A stretch of DNA of 9,640 nt, taken from Flavobacterium psychrophilum. Lineage in GTDB: Bacteria; Bacteroidota; Bacteroidia; Flavobacteriales; Flavobacteriaceae. The position numbers and the translations under genes were made by a program. Shown piece after piece: positions 1-6,629 of the stretch (position 1 is the stretch's first letter; each line of letters begins with the position of its first letter). Location: NCBI GenBank assembly GCA_945866505.1, contig CAMBHH010000129.1, positions 1 to 9,640 on the forward strand. The letters run 5' to 3'. The notes beneath the pieces were generated by a model. It made no database searches. It saw only the letters and a program-made list of their open reading frames with translations, and was not told the origin of the DNA.

Positions 1-51
1 GTACTTCTTAGCTGATTTTTTTTAAAATTCCGAATTTTCATTTTTATTTTT

Positions 52-61
52 TATTTTTAGC
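52..61 (+). promoter_or_regulatory. possible -7 element before the L,D-transpeptidase
   Basis: TATTTTTAGC lies 20 bases before the ATG and differs at one position from the Bacteroidota consensus TAnnTTTG. No clear TTG (-33) element is present at the usual distance. Similar TAnTTTTAGCA strings occur at 1983 and 6103 ahead of other (possible) genes, which gives modest support. The background is so T-rich that chance matches are likely. Confidence 0.25.
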
Positions 62-81
62 AAAAAATTAAGTATTCAAAG

Positions 82-1680
82 ATGAAAAGATACTATTTAC
101 TATTGCTAATTGTAACGTTTGGATTGACATTTGCAAATGTTTCCTGCAATTCAAAAAAAGAGAATAAAATTGAAGTTTTAACTGAAAATCAGATTCAAAA
201 TTCTGTTGATTACAGTAAAACCTTGATTGATAGTACAACAATATCTACGTTTTATTCAGCGTATCCAGATTTGAAAAAGTACCAAAACGAGACTATTTCT
301 TTATACCAAAAGCATAATTTTAATTCCATTTGGTATGACAGCAAAGGAATTGTAGAATTTGGACATTCATTATATTCCAAATATTCGACTATCGAAAAAG
401 AAGGCATTAAAATTGCTTTTCCATATCAGAATAAACTTGAAGGGATTTTTAATGATGATGTTGAAAACACACTAAATCAAGAGACTACAGAGCTGATCAT
501 TACCAATCTTTACTTATTTTATGCCGATAAAGTATATAATGGACTGGATTCTAAAGTGACAACAGAAATTGGTTGGTTGTTACCTCGAAAACAAATTTCC
601 TATGTCAGTTTGTTGGATTCAGTGATGCAAAATTCAAAAGCTTCATTAGATGATAAAAAGGTGCTTATTGGACAATATTATAAACTTCGAGAAGTTTTGG
701 TCAAATATCGGGAAATTGAAAAAAGAGGAGGTTGGAATCTAATTGATTTCGACCCCAATTTAAAATCATATAGACCCGGTGATAGTGCTAAAGCGATTGG
801 TCAAATTAGAGAAAGATTGTTTAGCACTGGCGATATAAAAAGGAATAATAAAAGTGCCATTTATGATGCGGAACTTGTTGAAGCCGTAAATCATTATCAA
901 ATTCGAAATGGATTTAAAAGTGATAATTTTATTCTTCCAAAGCATATAAAACAAATGAATCTGCCAATTGGAGAGCGAATTAAACAAATAATGGTCAATA
1001 TGGAACGTTGTCGTTGGATTTCTCCAGAAATTACAAATGCTTATGAATATGTGTTGGTAAACATTCCTTCCTATAATCTTACTTTTATTCGTGATGGAAA
1101 TGTGGCTTTAAAATCGCCAGTGGTGGTTGGAAAAACGATGAATAAAACAGTGATTTTTAGCGGAAAAATGAGTTATATTGTATTTAGTCCATATTGGTAT
1201 ATTCCTACGAGTATTATTAATAAAGAGGTCAAACCAGGAATAGCCAAAAACAAAAATTACTTGGCTCAGCACAATATGGAATGGAATAATGGAAACGTGC
1301 GCCAAAAACCTGGGAAAAATAACTCATTGGGATTGGTCAAATTTATTTTTCCCAATTCAAATAATATTTATTTGCATGATACTCCATCGAAAAGTTTGTT
1401 TGAAAATGAGACAAGAGCCTACAGTCACGGTTGTGTGAGAGTTGGAAAACCAAGAGATTTGGCTATTACTATTTTGAAAGAGGATAAAAATTGGACTCCA
1501 GCCAAAATTGATGCCGCAATGAATTTGGGTCGTGAAAATTCATATGTATTAAAAAATAAAATACCGGTTTACATAGGGTATTTTACGGCTTGGGTAAATG
1601 ACGAAGGAGAACTAAACTTTTTTCAAGACATTTATGACCGAGATGATCGCTTGGCAAAATTGATTTATAGTGAAAATTAA
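82..1680 (+). CDS. YcbB/LdtD-like L,D-transpeptidase, probable lipoprotein
   Basis: This 532-residue protein should form 3-3 cross-links in peptidoglycan, or attach partners to it, in the periplasm. The N-terminus has a hydrophobic export signal (about residues 4-18) ending in NVSC with Cys22, so it may be a lipoprotein, although Asn at -3 is not the classic lipobox; cleavage after Ala18 is the alternative. Residues about 55-215 match the scaffold region of YcbB proteins. A peptidoglycan-binding-like segment starts near Tyr230 (YRPGDSAKAI) and runs to about 285. The YkuD catalytic domain spans about 323-480, with His432 and the motif SHGCVRVG around catalytic Cys451; the spacing from His432 to Ser448 fits the family. 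The linker VNMERCRW is also typical of YcbB. It is somewhat shorter than E. coli LdtD. The ATG at 82 is the only start that places the signal peptide correctly. Codon use matches its neighbours, and no catalytic residue is missing. Confidence 0.93.
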   Translation: MKRYYLLLLIVTFGLTFANVSCNSKKENKIEVLTENQIQNSVDYSKTLIDSTTISTFYSAYPDLKKYQNETISLYQKHNFNSIWYDSKGIVEFGHSLYSKYSTIEKEGIKIAFPYQNKLEGIFNDDVENTLNQETTELIITNLYLFYADKVYNGLDSKVTTEIGWLLPRKQISYVSLLDSVMQNSKASLDDKKVLIGQYYKLREVLVKYREIEKRGGWNLIDFDPNLKSYRPGDSAKAIGQIRERLFSTGDIKRNNKSAIYDAELVEAVNHYQIRNGFKSDNFILPKHIKQMNLPIGERIKQIMVNMERCRWISPEITNAYEYVLVNIPSYNLTFIRDGNVALKSPVVVGKTMNKTVIFSGKMSYIVFSPYWYIPTSIINKEVKPGIAKNKNYLAQHNMEWNNGNVRQKPGKNNSLGLVKFIFPNSNNIYLHDTPSKSLFENETRAYSHGCVRVGKPRDLAITILKEDKNWTPAKIDAAMNLGRENSYVLKNKIPVYIGYFTAWVNDEGELNFFQDIYDRDDRLAKLIYSEN

Positions 1681-1722
1681 CGTAACGACGTCAGATTTTA
1701 GAAGGCCATTTCACATAAATCA

Positions 1723-1751
1723 AGAGCTCAATTGAACTCTTTTTGAGTTTT
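1723..1751 (+). terminator. weak terminator-like hairpins after the L,D-transpeptidase
   Basis: Two overlapping, mutually exclusive hairpins begin about 43 bases after the stop codon. The first is AGAG-C-TCAATTGA-A-CTCT (1723-1740), with one mismatch, followed by four T. The second is AACTC-TTTTT-GAGTT (1735-1749), followed by T residues to 1751. Either could terminate transcription from the upstream gene. Stems are short and A+T-rich, so the call is tentative. Confidence 0.4.
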
Positions 1752-1953
1752 GCTGTATTCAATAATGCTATTAGGTTTCTAATGATACCCATCAATATAT
1801 ACTTAAGGATTATAGTTTGCTTTGTTGATAAATATTTTTAAAGCAAAGTGTAAAGTTTTCAGTAATCGAGTCACTGTCTTTTTTCTAGTAAATAGGGTCT
1901 ATTTGTAGAAGGGAGTACGATCAAATTTTCAGTATATTAATTTAAGAAGTTCT

Positions 1954-1970
1954 TTGTTAAAATTTAACAA
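1954..1970. promoter_or_regulatory. 17-bp perfect palindrome, candidate operator of the kinase gene
   Basis: TTGTTAAA-A-TTTAACAA has two perfect 8-base arms around one central base. It lies 10 bases upstream of a possible -7 element at 1981 and 86 bases before the kinase ATG. Its left arm includes a TTG that could double as a -33 element, with slightly long spacing. The shape and position fit a dimeric regulator site. It is all A/T except for one G and one C, so chance is possible. Confidence 0.35.
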
Positions 1971-1980
1971 TATTATTTAC

Positions 1981-1990
1981 TATATTTTAG
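1981..1990 (+). promoter_or_regulatory. possible -7 element of the kinase gene
   Basis: TATATTTTAG resembles TAnnTTTG with one mismatch (TATTTTAG read from 1983). The nearest TTG upstream is at 1954-1956, 24 bases away, slightly beyond the usual 17-23. If used, it would leave a leader of roughly 60 bases before the ATG at 2057. Confidence 0.3.
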
Positions 1991-2056
1991 CAATCAGAGT
2001 GTTAAATTAATTTACCTTTATTGCGAATTAATTTTTTGAGAATTTACCCCGATTTT

Positions 2057-4162
2057 ATGAAAAAGTTTCGCTATTTCAACACATATTACAGACTACTAAT
2101 ATTGATTATTGGCACTAGTGTTTTATTTTTTTTGTTATACATTGCCCTATATATTTATACTACTAAACAAGAAAATTCCTTACACGAAACTAGTCAGCAA
2201 CATTATTATAAAGAAGTATCTTCTATACTTCACCTTCATTCAAAGTCTTATATTGCTGCCATTGTTGACGTTACTTTTTGGTCTGAATTTCAATTATTTA
2301 CAAAAACTAGGGACAAAAGGTGGTATGATTTGTATATAGCCGAGGAGTTTGACACCTATGATGTAGATTATCTAGCGGTTTACGATGTAAATGATCAGTT
2401 TATTGCAAAAACCTCTAATGATAAAATTAAAACCATTAATTTTATTCCAAAAGCAGTAATGACTGGTTTATTTCATTCGAAGTTGACCCATTTCTATTTG
2501 AAAATCCCGGAGGGAGTTGTTGAAGTTTTTGGAGCAACAATCCATCCTTCAGATGATCCAAAGAAAAATAAGAGTAAACCCTCGGGTTTCTTTTTTATGG
2601 TCAGGCTTTTAGATAAAAATTATTTTCAAACACTTAGTAATTTTAGTGGGTCGGAAGTAAGATTATATAACTTAAGTATTCCTCTAATTATTGATCGTGA
2701 TATTCTAGAAGCAAATATAAAACTTACAGACTATAAGAATTCCGAAGTGGCAATTTTAAGTTTTAAGAGACCTTTTAATTTGCATTTTAAGAATACAAAA
2801 GAGATTCTATTTATATTGATTTTAGCATCATTAATTAATTTAATATTCTATTTATATTTTTCTAGAAAATGGATTTATAAACCTTTGAAAACCATTACTG
2901 ATATTTTAGAAACAGGAAATGAAAAGTCAATAGCTATTTTGCAAAATCTACCTGGCGAATTTCATTATATAGGTAATTTGTTTCAAGAAAATGGCTCTCA
3001 GAGGAAACTATTAGAACTTTCTAAGGAAAAGGCTGAGGAAAGCGACAAGCTTAAATCTTCTTTTTTAGCTAATTTGTCACATGAAATTCGGACTCCAATG
3101 AATGCCATTGTTGGATTTAGTGATTTATTAAATGAACCCAATTTAAATGAAAGTTTAAAAGAAGAATATTTGAAAATAATAAAGAATTGCGGAATTAATT
3201 TAGTTTCAATAATCGAAGATTTATTAGCAATGTCTAAGATCGATTCTAAACAAATTATTCCAAATTATAAGGGAATTGATTTAGATGCTTGCTTGAAAGA
3301 ACTATACAATACAATTAAAGTTACAATTCCAAATGGTAAAGAACTAGAGTTATCTTTTATTGAAAATAAAGAAAGTATTAAAAAAAATATCTTAACCGAT
3401 GAGATTAAACTAAAACAGATAATAGTCAATTTAATTTCTAATGCAATTAAATACACAGAAAAGGGGCAAGTTACTTTTGGCTACCATATTAATGAAGATG
3501 ATAAAACTATAGTTTTTAAGGTAAAAGATACTGGATTAGGTATTGACGAAGAAAATTTAAAAGTAATATTTGATAGATTCAGGAGAATTGAAGACGAATT
3601 TTCGATAAAATTAAGCGGTTTAGGTCTTGGTTTGGCTATTTCTAAGGCTTATGTAGAAATGCTGGGTGGAACAATTTCAGTACATTCACAAATTAAAGTT
3701 GGCTCCGAGTTCACATTTACAATTCCATTAGTTTATGATAATGCTGCTCAAGTTCTTCCTCTAATTGATGCATTGAATTTGACTATTGAATCTAATTTTG
3801 AAACAATTTTGGTTGCCGAAGATGATAATATTAATTTTTTGTTGTTTAAGAGAATCTTAGAATTAAAACAATATAAAGTTTTGCGAGCTGTAAATGGTCA
3901 AGAAGCAGTAGACATGTGCAGAGAAAACCGAGCTATTAGTTTAGTATTTATGGATATTAAAATGCCTGTTTTAAATGGGTTTGAAGCTTTTAAACTGATA
4001 AATTCTTTTAACCCTAAACTGCCTGTCATAGCCCAAACAGCCTATACATCGGTAGAAGATTTTGAAAAAATTATGCAATTAGGTTTTACCGCCTATGTTT
4101 CAAAACCATTAGACAAGGAAAAAATATATGAACTTATTCAGTTAATTTTTCAAAAAAGATGA
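2057..4162 (+). CDS. CHASE4-type membrane hybrid sensor histidine kinase with receiver domain
   Basis: This 701-residue kinase should sense a periplasmic signal and pass phosphate from His to an internal Asp. Order of parts: TM1 (about 12-34); a periplasmic region with CHASE4-like features (the DVTFWSEFQ stretch followed by DYLAVYDVNDQF); TM2 (about 250-270); a linker; HisKA with SHEIRTPMN and His342; HATPase_c with an N box around Asn458/Asn462, then DTGLGI and GLGLGLAIS; and a receiver with AEDD, FMDIKMP (Asp633), QTAY and SKPL. All catalytic residues are present. There is no HPt or DNA-binding domain, so phosphate must go to a partner encoded elsewhere, or the receiver regulates the kinase. 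The frame stays open upstream to a TTG at 2021, but ATG 2057 gives the normal charged N-terminus (MKKFRYFN) before TM1, so I chose it. It stands alone between two long gaps. The CHASE4 assignment is by pattern; the ligand is unknown. Confidence 0.92.
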   Translation: MKKFRYFNTYYRLLILIIGTSVLFFLLYIALYIYTTKQENSLHETSQQHYYKEVSSILHLHSKSYIAAIVDVTFWSEFQLFTKTRDKRWYDLYIAEEFDTYDVDYLAVYDVNDQFIAKTSNDKIKTINFIPKAVMTGLFHSKLTHFYLKIPEGVVEVFGATIHPSDDPKKNKSKPSGFFFMVRLLDKNYFQTLSNFSGSEVRLYNLSIPLIIDRDILEANIKLTDYKNSEVAILSFKRPFNLHFKNTKEILFILILASLINLIFYLYFSRKWIYKPLKTITDILETGNEKSIAILQNLPGEFHYIGNLFQENGSQRKLLELSKEKAEESDKLKSSFLANLSHEIRTPMNAIVGFSDLLNEPNLNESLKEEYLKIIKNCGINLVSIIEDLLAMSKIDSKQIIPNYKGIDLDACLKELYNTIKVTIPNGKELELSFIENKESIKKNILTDEIKLKQIIVNLISNAIKYTEKGQVTFGYHINEDDKTIVFKVKDTGLGIDEENLKVIFDRFRRIEDEFSIKLSGLGLGLAISKAYVEMLGGTISVHSQIKVGSEFTFTIPLVYDNAAQVLPLIDALNLTIESNFETILVAEDDNINFLLFKRILELKQYKVLRAVNGQEAVDMCRENRAISLVFMDIKMPVLNGFEAFKLINSFNPKLPVIAQTAYTSVEDFEKIMQLGFTAYVSKPLDKEKIYELIQLIFQKR

Positions 4163-4203
4163 ATGCATTTTTATTAGCAATTTGCATAAATTATTTTGAA
4201 TAC

Positions 4204-4242
4204 TTACAGCGAAATAAAGCAATTGTAAAATAATTTTTTTTT
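4204..4242 (+). terminator. weak terminator-like structure after the kinase
   Basis: A 5-bp stem TTACA/TGTAA (4204-4208 and 4224-4228) with a 15-base loop is followed after five bases by nine T (4234-4242). The T tract is good but the stem is weak. Confidence 0.2.
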
Positions 4243-4614
4243 AAATTCTCGCATATTGTCAAGCGATTCACTTTTAATTTTTTTTTGCTGCGACCGCTAT
4301 GAATTTATGTAATTTAAGGATGGCAAAATTCGTGTTTATTGATCAAATTAGTGACTGCTTTTTTTCTATTTTAAAAGCGAATGCCATTAAATAGGGACAT
4401 AAAAATGGCCTGTATCCAAGAAACACCAAGTTGATTTTGCATATTTTTTATTGGAATGATATTCTTAGCTATATTAAAATCAATTCTTCACTGGTTTTTG
4501 AAACAATTTTAATCTCTTCTACTTTTTGTAATAGTTAAAAAGATCAAGAATGAATAACATAAATTATTTTTATACATTATTTCAAATAAAAATGAAAATT
4601 TATTTTTTTTAGGA

Positions 4615-4638
4615 TAGCTTTGCAAAAATAAATTAGGA
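4615..4638 (+). promoter_or_regulatory. TAnnTTTG promoter element and ribosome binding site of the small gene
   Basis: TAGCTTTG (4615-4622) is an exact match to the Bacteroidota -7 consensus and sits 21 bases before the ATG, implying a very short leader. AGGA at 4635-4638 is five bases before the ATG and could act as a weak Shine-Dalgarno site. No TTG is found at the expected -33 position. Confidence 0.5.
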
Positions 4639-4643
4639 TAAAA

Positions 4644-4928
4644 ATGAAAAAGGATTTAGTAAGTGAGTTTAGATTAGTAGAGGGAGAATTTGATGCAAAT
4701 GAGGCCTTGAAAATATTGATGTCTTTGTTCAATAGCAAGATTGATTATCATCAATTAGATTCTTTTAGCAATCATATACGACACGGAGAGGATATGTCAT
4801 TTTCAAAAAACAGAATTAAGGTTTTAACTCAATCTATCGACAGCATCAAAGAAATTGTCAAAGAGGCAAACTCAACGGGGAAGAAATTGAAAATAGATGG
4901 AACTATTCAGATTTCCTTCATAGAATAA
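4644..4928 (+). CDS. small conserved-type hypothetical protein, 94 residues
   Basis: I do not recognise a named family. The 94-residue product has no signal peptide or membrane segment and should be cytoplasmic. It is rich in charged residues and mostly helical in appearance: a helix around EFDANEALKILMSLF, a polar middle containing SNHIRHGED, then a likely long helix from about 54 to 77, ending in a beta-like tail (KLKIDGTIQISFIE). It resembles small unnamed proteins I associate with Flavobacteriaceae, but this is from memory and unverified. The gene is supported by an exact TAnnTTTG element, an AGGA site just before the ATG, and codon use like its neighbours. sua5 starts 113 bases downstream on the same strand with no strong terminator between, so the two may be co-transcribed. 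Confidence 0.75.
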   Translation: MKKDLVSEFRLVEGEFDANEALKILMSLFNSKIDYHQLDSFSNHIRHGEDMSFSKNRIKVLTQSIDSIKEIVKEANSTGKKLKIDGTIQISFIE

Positions 4929-5018
4929 GTTTTGCGCGCTTTTTTGAAAAAAAGAAGAAAGAATGGTTTTGGAATGAAGAATAGCAGTACGTCGCGTTCA
5001 CCAGTAAAGTAGTGTTTC

Positions 5019-5030
5019 TTGTAATTACAA
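5019..5030. promoter_or_regulatory. 12-bp perfect palindrome before sua5
   Basis: TTGTAATTACAA is a perfect palindrome ending 11 bases before the chosen ATG. It could be a regulator site or a leader structure. Palindromes of this size are expected by chance once or more in such a window, so support is weak. Confidence 0.15.
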
Positions 5031-5041
5031 CAAATTTAAAA

Positions 5042-6022
5042 ATGAATGAGGAAATAAGTACAGCTGCAAAGCTACTGCAAGAAGGCAAAGTAGTTGCCAT
5101 TCCAACTGAAACAGTATATGGATTGGCAGCAAATGCATTTGATGACAATGCCGTTGCACAAATTTTCGAGATTAAGAACCGACCACTATTCAATCCTTTA
5201 ATTGTTCACATCAAATCTATTGAATATTTAGAGACTGTTGCCAAAAATATACCACCACTTGCATTTCAATTAGCAAAGCAATTTTGGCCTGGACCACTGA
5301 CATTAGTCTTGGAAAAAAAATCAAATGTTTCTAATCTTGTAACTGCTAAAAAAAATACTGTTGGTGTTCGTATTCCTTCACATTCCGTTACTTTAGAACT
5401 ATTAGATTCCTTAGATTTTCCGCTCGCTGCGCCAAGTGCAAATCCTTTTGGTTATATAAGCCCTACTACTTCTGAACATGTTAGGAAACAACTAGGAGAT
5501 AAAATCCCGTTTATTTTGGAAGGTGGTTCATGTGAGAAAGGTATAGAATCAACCATTATTGGTTTTGAGAATGACAATCCAGTATTGTATAGAGTTGGGG
5601 CTATTTCAAACGAAGAAATTGAAAAATGCATTGGTACATTAGTTGTTAAAAACACGGCATTTGCGTCTCCAAAAGCGCCCGGTATGCTAAATAAACATTA
5701 CTCTCCGAAAACAAAATTTATTGTGTCAGAAAACATAAATTTAACTGTACAGGAAAATAAAGATGCTAATGTTGGTTTTTTACTGTTTAGTAATAGCTAT
5801 GATTTTTTAGCTTTTAACAAATATTTTGAATTGTCCAAAAATAGAGACTGTGGCGAGGCAGCTAGAAATTTATATGCAGCAATGCACCAACTTGATGCGA
5901 TGAATTTTGATGTTATTTATGCTGAAAAATTACCTGAAAAGGGATTAGGAATAACTATAAATGACCGGCTGTATCGCGCTCAGGAAGAAAAATTTAACCA
6001 CACTATTGAAAAAATTAACTAG
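5042..6022 (+). CDS. sua5: L-threonylcarbamoyladenylate synthase, Sua5 type
   Basis: This enzyme makes threonylcarbamoyl-AMP from L-threonine, bicarbonate and ATP, the first step in forming t6A at position 37 of tRNAs that read ANN codons; it acts in the cytoplasm and hands the product to the TsaD complex. The 326-residue length fits the two-domain Sua5 form rather than the short TsaC form. The YrdC domain covers about 4-190: PTETVYGLAANA (21-32), KNRPLFNPL with Lys45 and Arg47, PSANPFG (131-137) and GIESTII (167-173). The linker APGMLNKHYSPKT (212-224) is the conserved Sua5 hinge, followed by the C-terminal domain. The frame extends upstream to a GTG at 5012, but ATG 5042 starts at the normal place for the family (MNEEISTAAKLLQEG), so I chose it. 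It converges on the SulP gene and may share a transcript with the upstream small gene. No key residue is missing. Confidence 0.93.
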   Translation: MNEEISTAAKLLQEGKVVAIPTETVYGLAANAFDDNAVAQIFEIKNRPLFNPLIVHIKSIEYLETVAKNIPPLAFQLAKQFWPGPLTLVLEKKSNVSNLVTAKKNTVGVRIPSHSVTLELLDSLDFPLAAPSANPFGYISPTTSEHVRKQLGDKIPFILEGGSCEKGIESTIIGFENDNPVLYRVGAISNEEIEKCIGTLVVKNTAFASPKAPGMLNKHYSPKTKFIVSENINLTVQENKDANVGFLLFSNSYDFLAFNKYFELSKNRDCGEAARNLYAAMHQLDAMNFDVIYAEKLPEKGLGITINDRLYRAQEEKFNHTIEKIN

Positions 6023-6044
6023 TTAAATATAAAAAAGTGACTTC

Positions 6045-6076
6045 AGATCTCGTTAGGGAGAATTTAACAAAGATCT
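6045..6076 (+). terminator. hairpin after sua5, possible terminator without T tract
   Basis: AGATCT (6045-6050) and GTTA (6052-6055) pair with TAAC (6065-6068) and AGATCT (6071-6076) around a 9-base loop, with a 1x2 internal loop. It starts 22 bases after the sua5 stop. No run of T follows, so it may be an RNA-stabilising or regulatory hairpin rather than a terminator. Confidence 0.3.
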
Positions 6077-6102
6077 ACTCTATAACTTTAAGTAAAAATT
6101 AT

Positions 6103-6112
6103 TAATTTTAGC
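6103..6112 (+). promoter_or_regulatory. possible -7 element ahead of the decayed gene
   Basis: TAATTTTAGC resembles TAnnTTTG with one mismatch and matches the TAnTTTTAGC strings seen before the L,D-transpeptidase and the kinase. An ATG follows 30 bases later (6142) but reads only three more codons before a stop. This would be the promoter of the remnant described at 6142-6340. Confidence 0.25.
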
Positions 6113-6141
6113 AAAATATAAGTTTTCAAATCAAGAAGTTA

Positions 6142-6340
6142 ATGGATTTCCGCTGACGATTGTCCTATAAAATAGTCGGATATCAAGTCAAAATTAGGTG
6201 AAGATGAATTTCCTGAGATAAAATTCTCTAATAGATTTGCTGTTACTACTCAATTACCTATTTCAAGAAAATTTAAATCCTTTTTCGATGGAATCAAATC
6301 CGATTTATCTTCACAAAAACCTTTACGAGCCAAAGTTTGA
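6142..6340 (+). pseudogene. probable decayed gene fragment, product unknown
   Basis: A coding-like frame runs from 6176 (just after an in-frame TAG at 6173-6175) to TGA at 6338-6340, giving 54 codons with ordinary Flavobacterium-like codon use and a protein-like composition: it includes LGEDEFPEIKFSNRF, AVTTQLPISRKFKSFF and DGIKSDLSSQKPLRAKV. It has no start codon of its own. An ATG at 6142, placed correctly after a possible promoter, reads MDFR and stops. The other two frames over 6142-6175 are each short and closed, as expected of a gene with several frame-breaking changes. I do not recognise the family. The alternative is a chance open stretch, so this is an inference. Confidence 0.35.
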
Positions 6341-6629
6341 GGAAATATATAATTTTCTTCTAACAATAGGAGGAAGGTGTAAAGTATCAAAAAGAACAAC
6401 TATAAACGCAGAGTATGGCGTTCTATTGAATGCGAGAGAAACCTGTTTTTATCATAATTCGGCAATAATTGATATGGATGTACAAACTTTTTGGACATAT
6501 TTTTCAATTAATTCTAGCGGTAATTTGGGATTGCGATTCTTTTGTATGTGTTTTCATCAATTTATGTTTTTACGTTTTTGGAATTATTTATGTTCAACAA
6601 AAACGTGTTTCTCCTCTTCTCCGCTATGA
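6288..6629 (+). other. open frame of doubtful coding status
   Basis: From an ATG at 6288 (or a TTG at 6237 in the same frame) this frame is open to 6629. The first 70 or so residues look partly protein-like (MESNPIYLHKNLYEPKFEEI, then GGRCKVSKRTTINAEYGVLL). The last third is rich in Phe, Cys and Trp and reads across the 3' end of the SulP gene on the opposite strand by 46 bases, which is typical of a spurious extension. It overlaps the remnant at 6142-6340 in another frame. It may be the frameshifted continuation of that remnant, or not coding at all. No family is recognised. Confidence 0.2.

Larger units (their letters stand above)
1681..2056. other. gap between L,D-transpeptidase and kinase
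   Basis: No convincing gene is visible. The gap holds the terminator-like hairpins (1723-1751), an 8-bp inverted repeat TTTGCTTT/AAAGCAAA (1816-1823 and 1840-1847, 16-base loop), a pattern shared with the next gap (1873-1897), a 17-bp palindrome (1954-1970), a possible -7 element (1981-1990) and a 12-bp A+T palindrome TAAATTAATTTA (2003-2014). A 33-residue minus-strand frame (1691-1792, ATG to TGA) exists, but nothing else supports it. Confidence 0.5.
4163..4643. other. long gap between kinase and small protein
   Basis: I see no supported gene here. Two short frames overlap on opposite strands: 31 codons plus stop on plus (4299-4394) and 23 codons plus stop on minus (4371-4442; open further upstream without a start). 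Neither has a recognisable product. An imperfect inverted repeat pairs TGGCA-AAA-TTCG (4321-4332) with CGAATGCCA (4378-4386). A pattern shared with the previous gap lies at 4354-4396. The last 30 bases contain the promoter of the next gene. Confidence 0.45.
6023..6583. other. gap between convergent sua5 and sulP genes
   Basis: This stretch holds the AGATCT hairpin, the possible -7 element at 6103, the start-less coding-like frame and the doubtful open frame. There is no strong T-tailed terminator for the SulP gene just past its end on the minus strand. No mobile-element ends or direct repeats were seen. Confidence 0.45.

Noticed and set aside
1691..1792. 33-residue minus-strand frame with ATG in the gap after the L,D-transpeptidase
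   Set aside because: It reads acceptably, but the terminator-like hairpins lie inside it, no exact promoter element or ribosome site is seen, and it has no recognised family. Left as chance unless homologues are found.
2021..2056. N-terminal extension of the kinase from TTG at 2021
   Set aside because: The extra 12 residues precede a good charged MKKF start and add nothing to the domain; the ATG at 2057 is the better start.
4299..4442. Two overlapping short frames on opposite strands (plus 4299-4394, minus 4371-4442)
   Set aside because: Each is about 23-31 residues, they overlap each other, and neither has a recognised product or promoter. Too little to call genes.
4939..4954. C-T6-G-A7-G self-complementary string after the small gene, considered as a terminator
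   Set aside because: The stem is only A-T pairs with almost no loop, and no T tract follows, so it should not stop transcription effectively.
5012..5041. N-terminal extension of Sua5 from GTG at 5012
   Set aside because: The extra residues are outside the family alignment, and the codons cross the 12-bp palindrome; ATG 5042 fits the family.
4918..5193. 91-residue minus-strand frame over the start of sua5
   Set aside because: It is antisense to a clear gene, has no recognised features and reads as a shadow frame.
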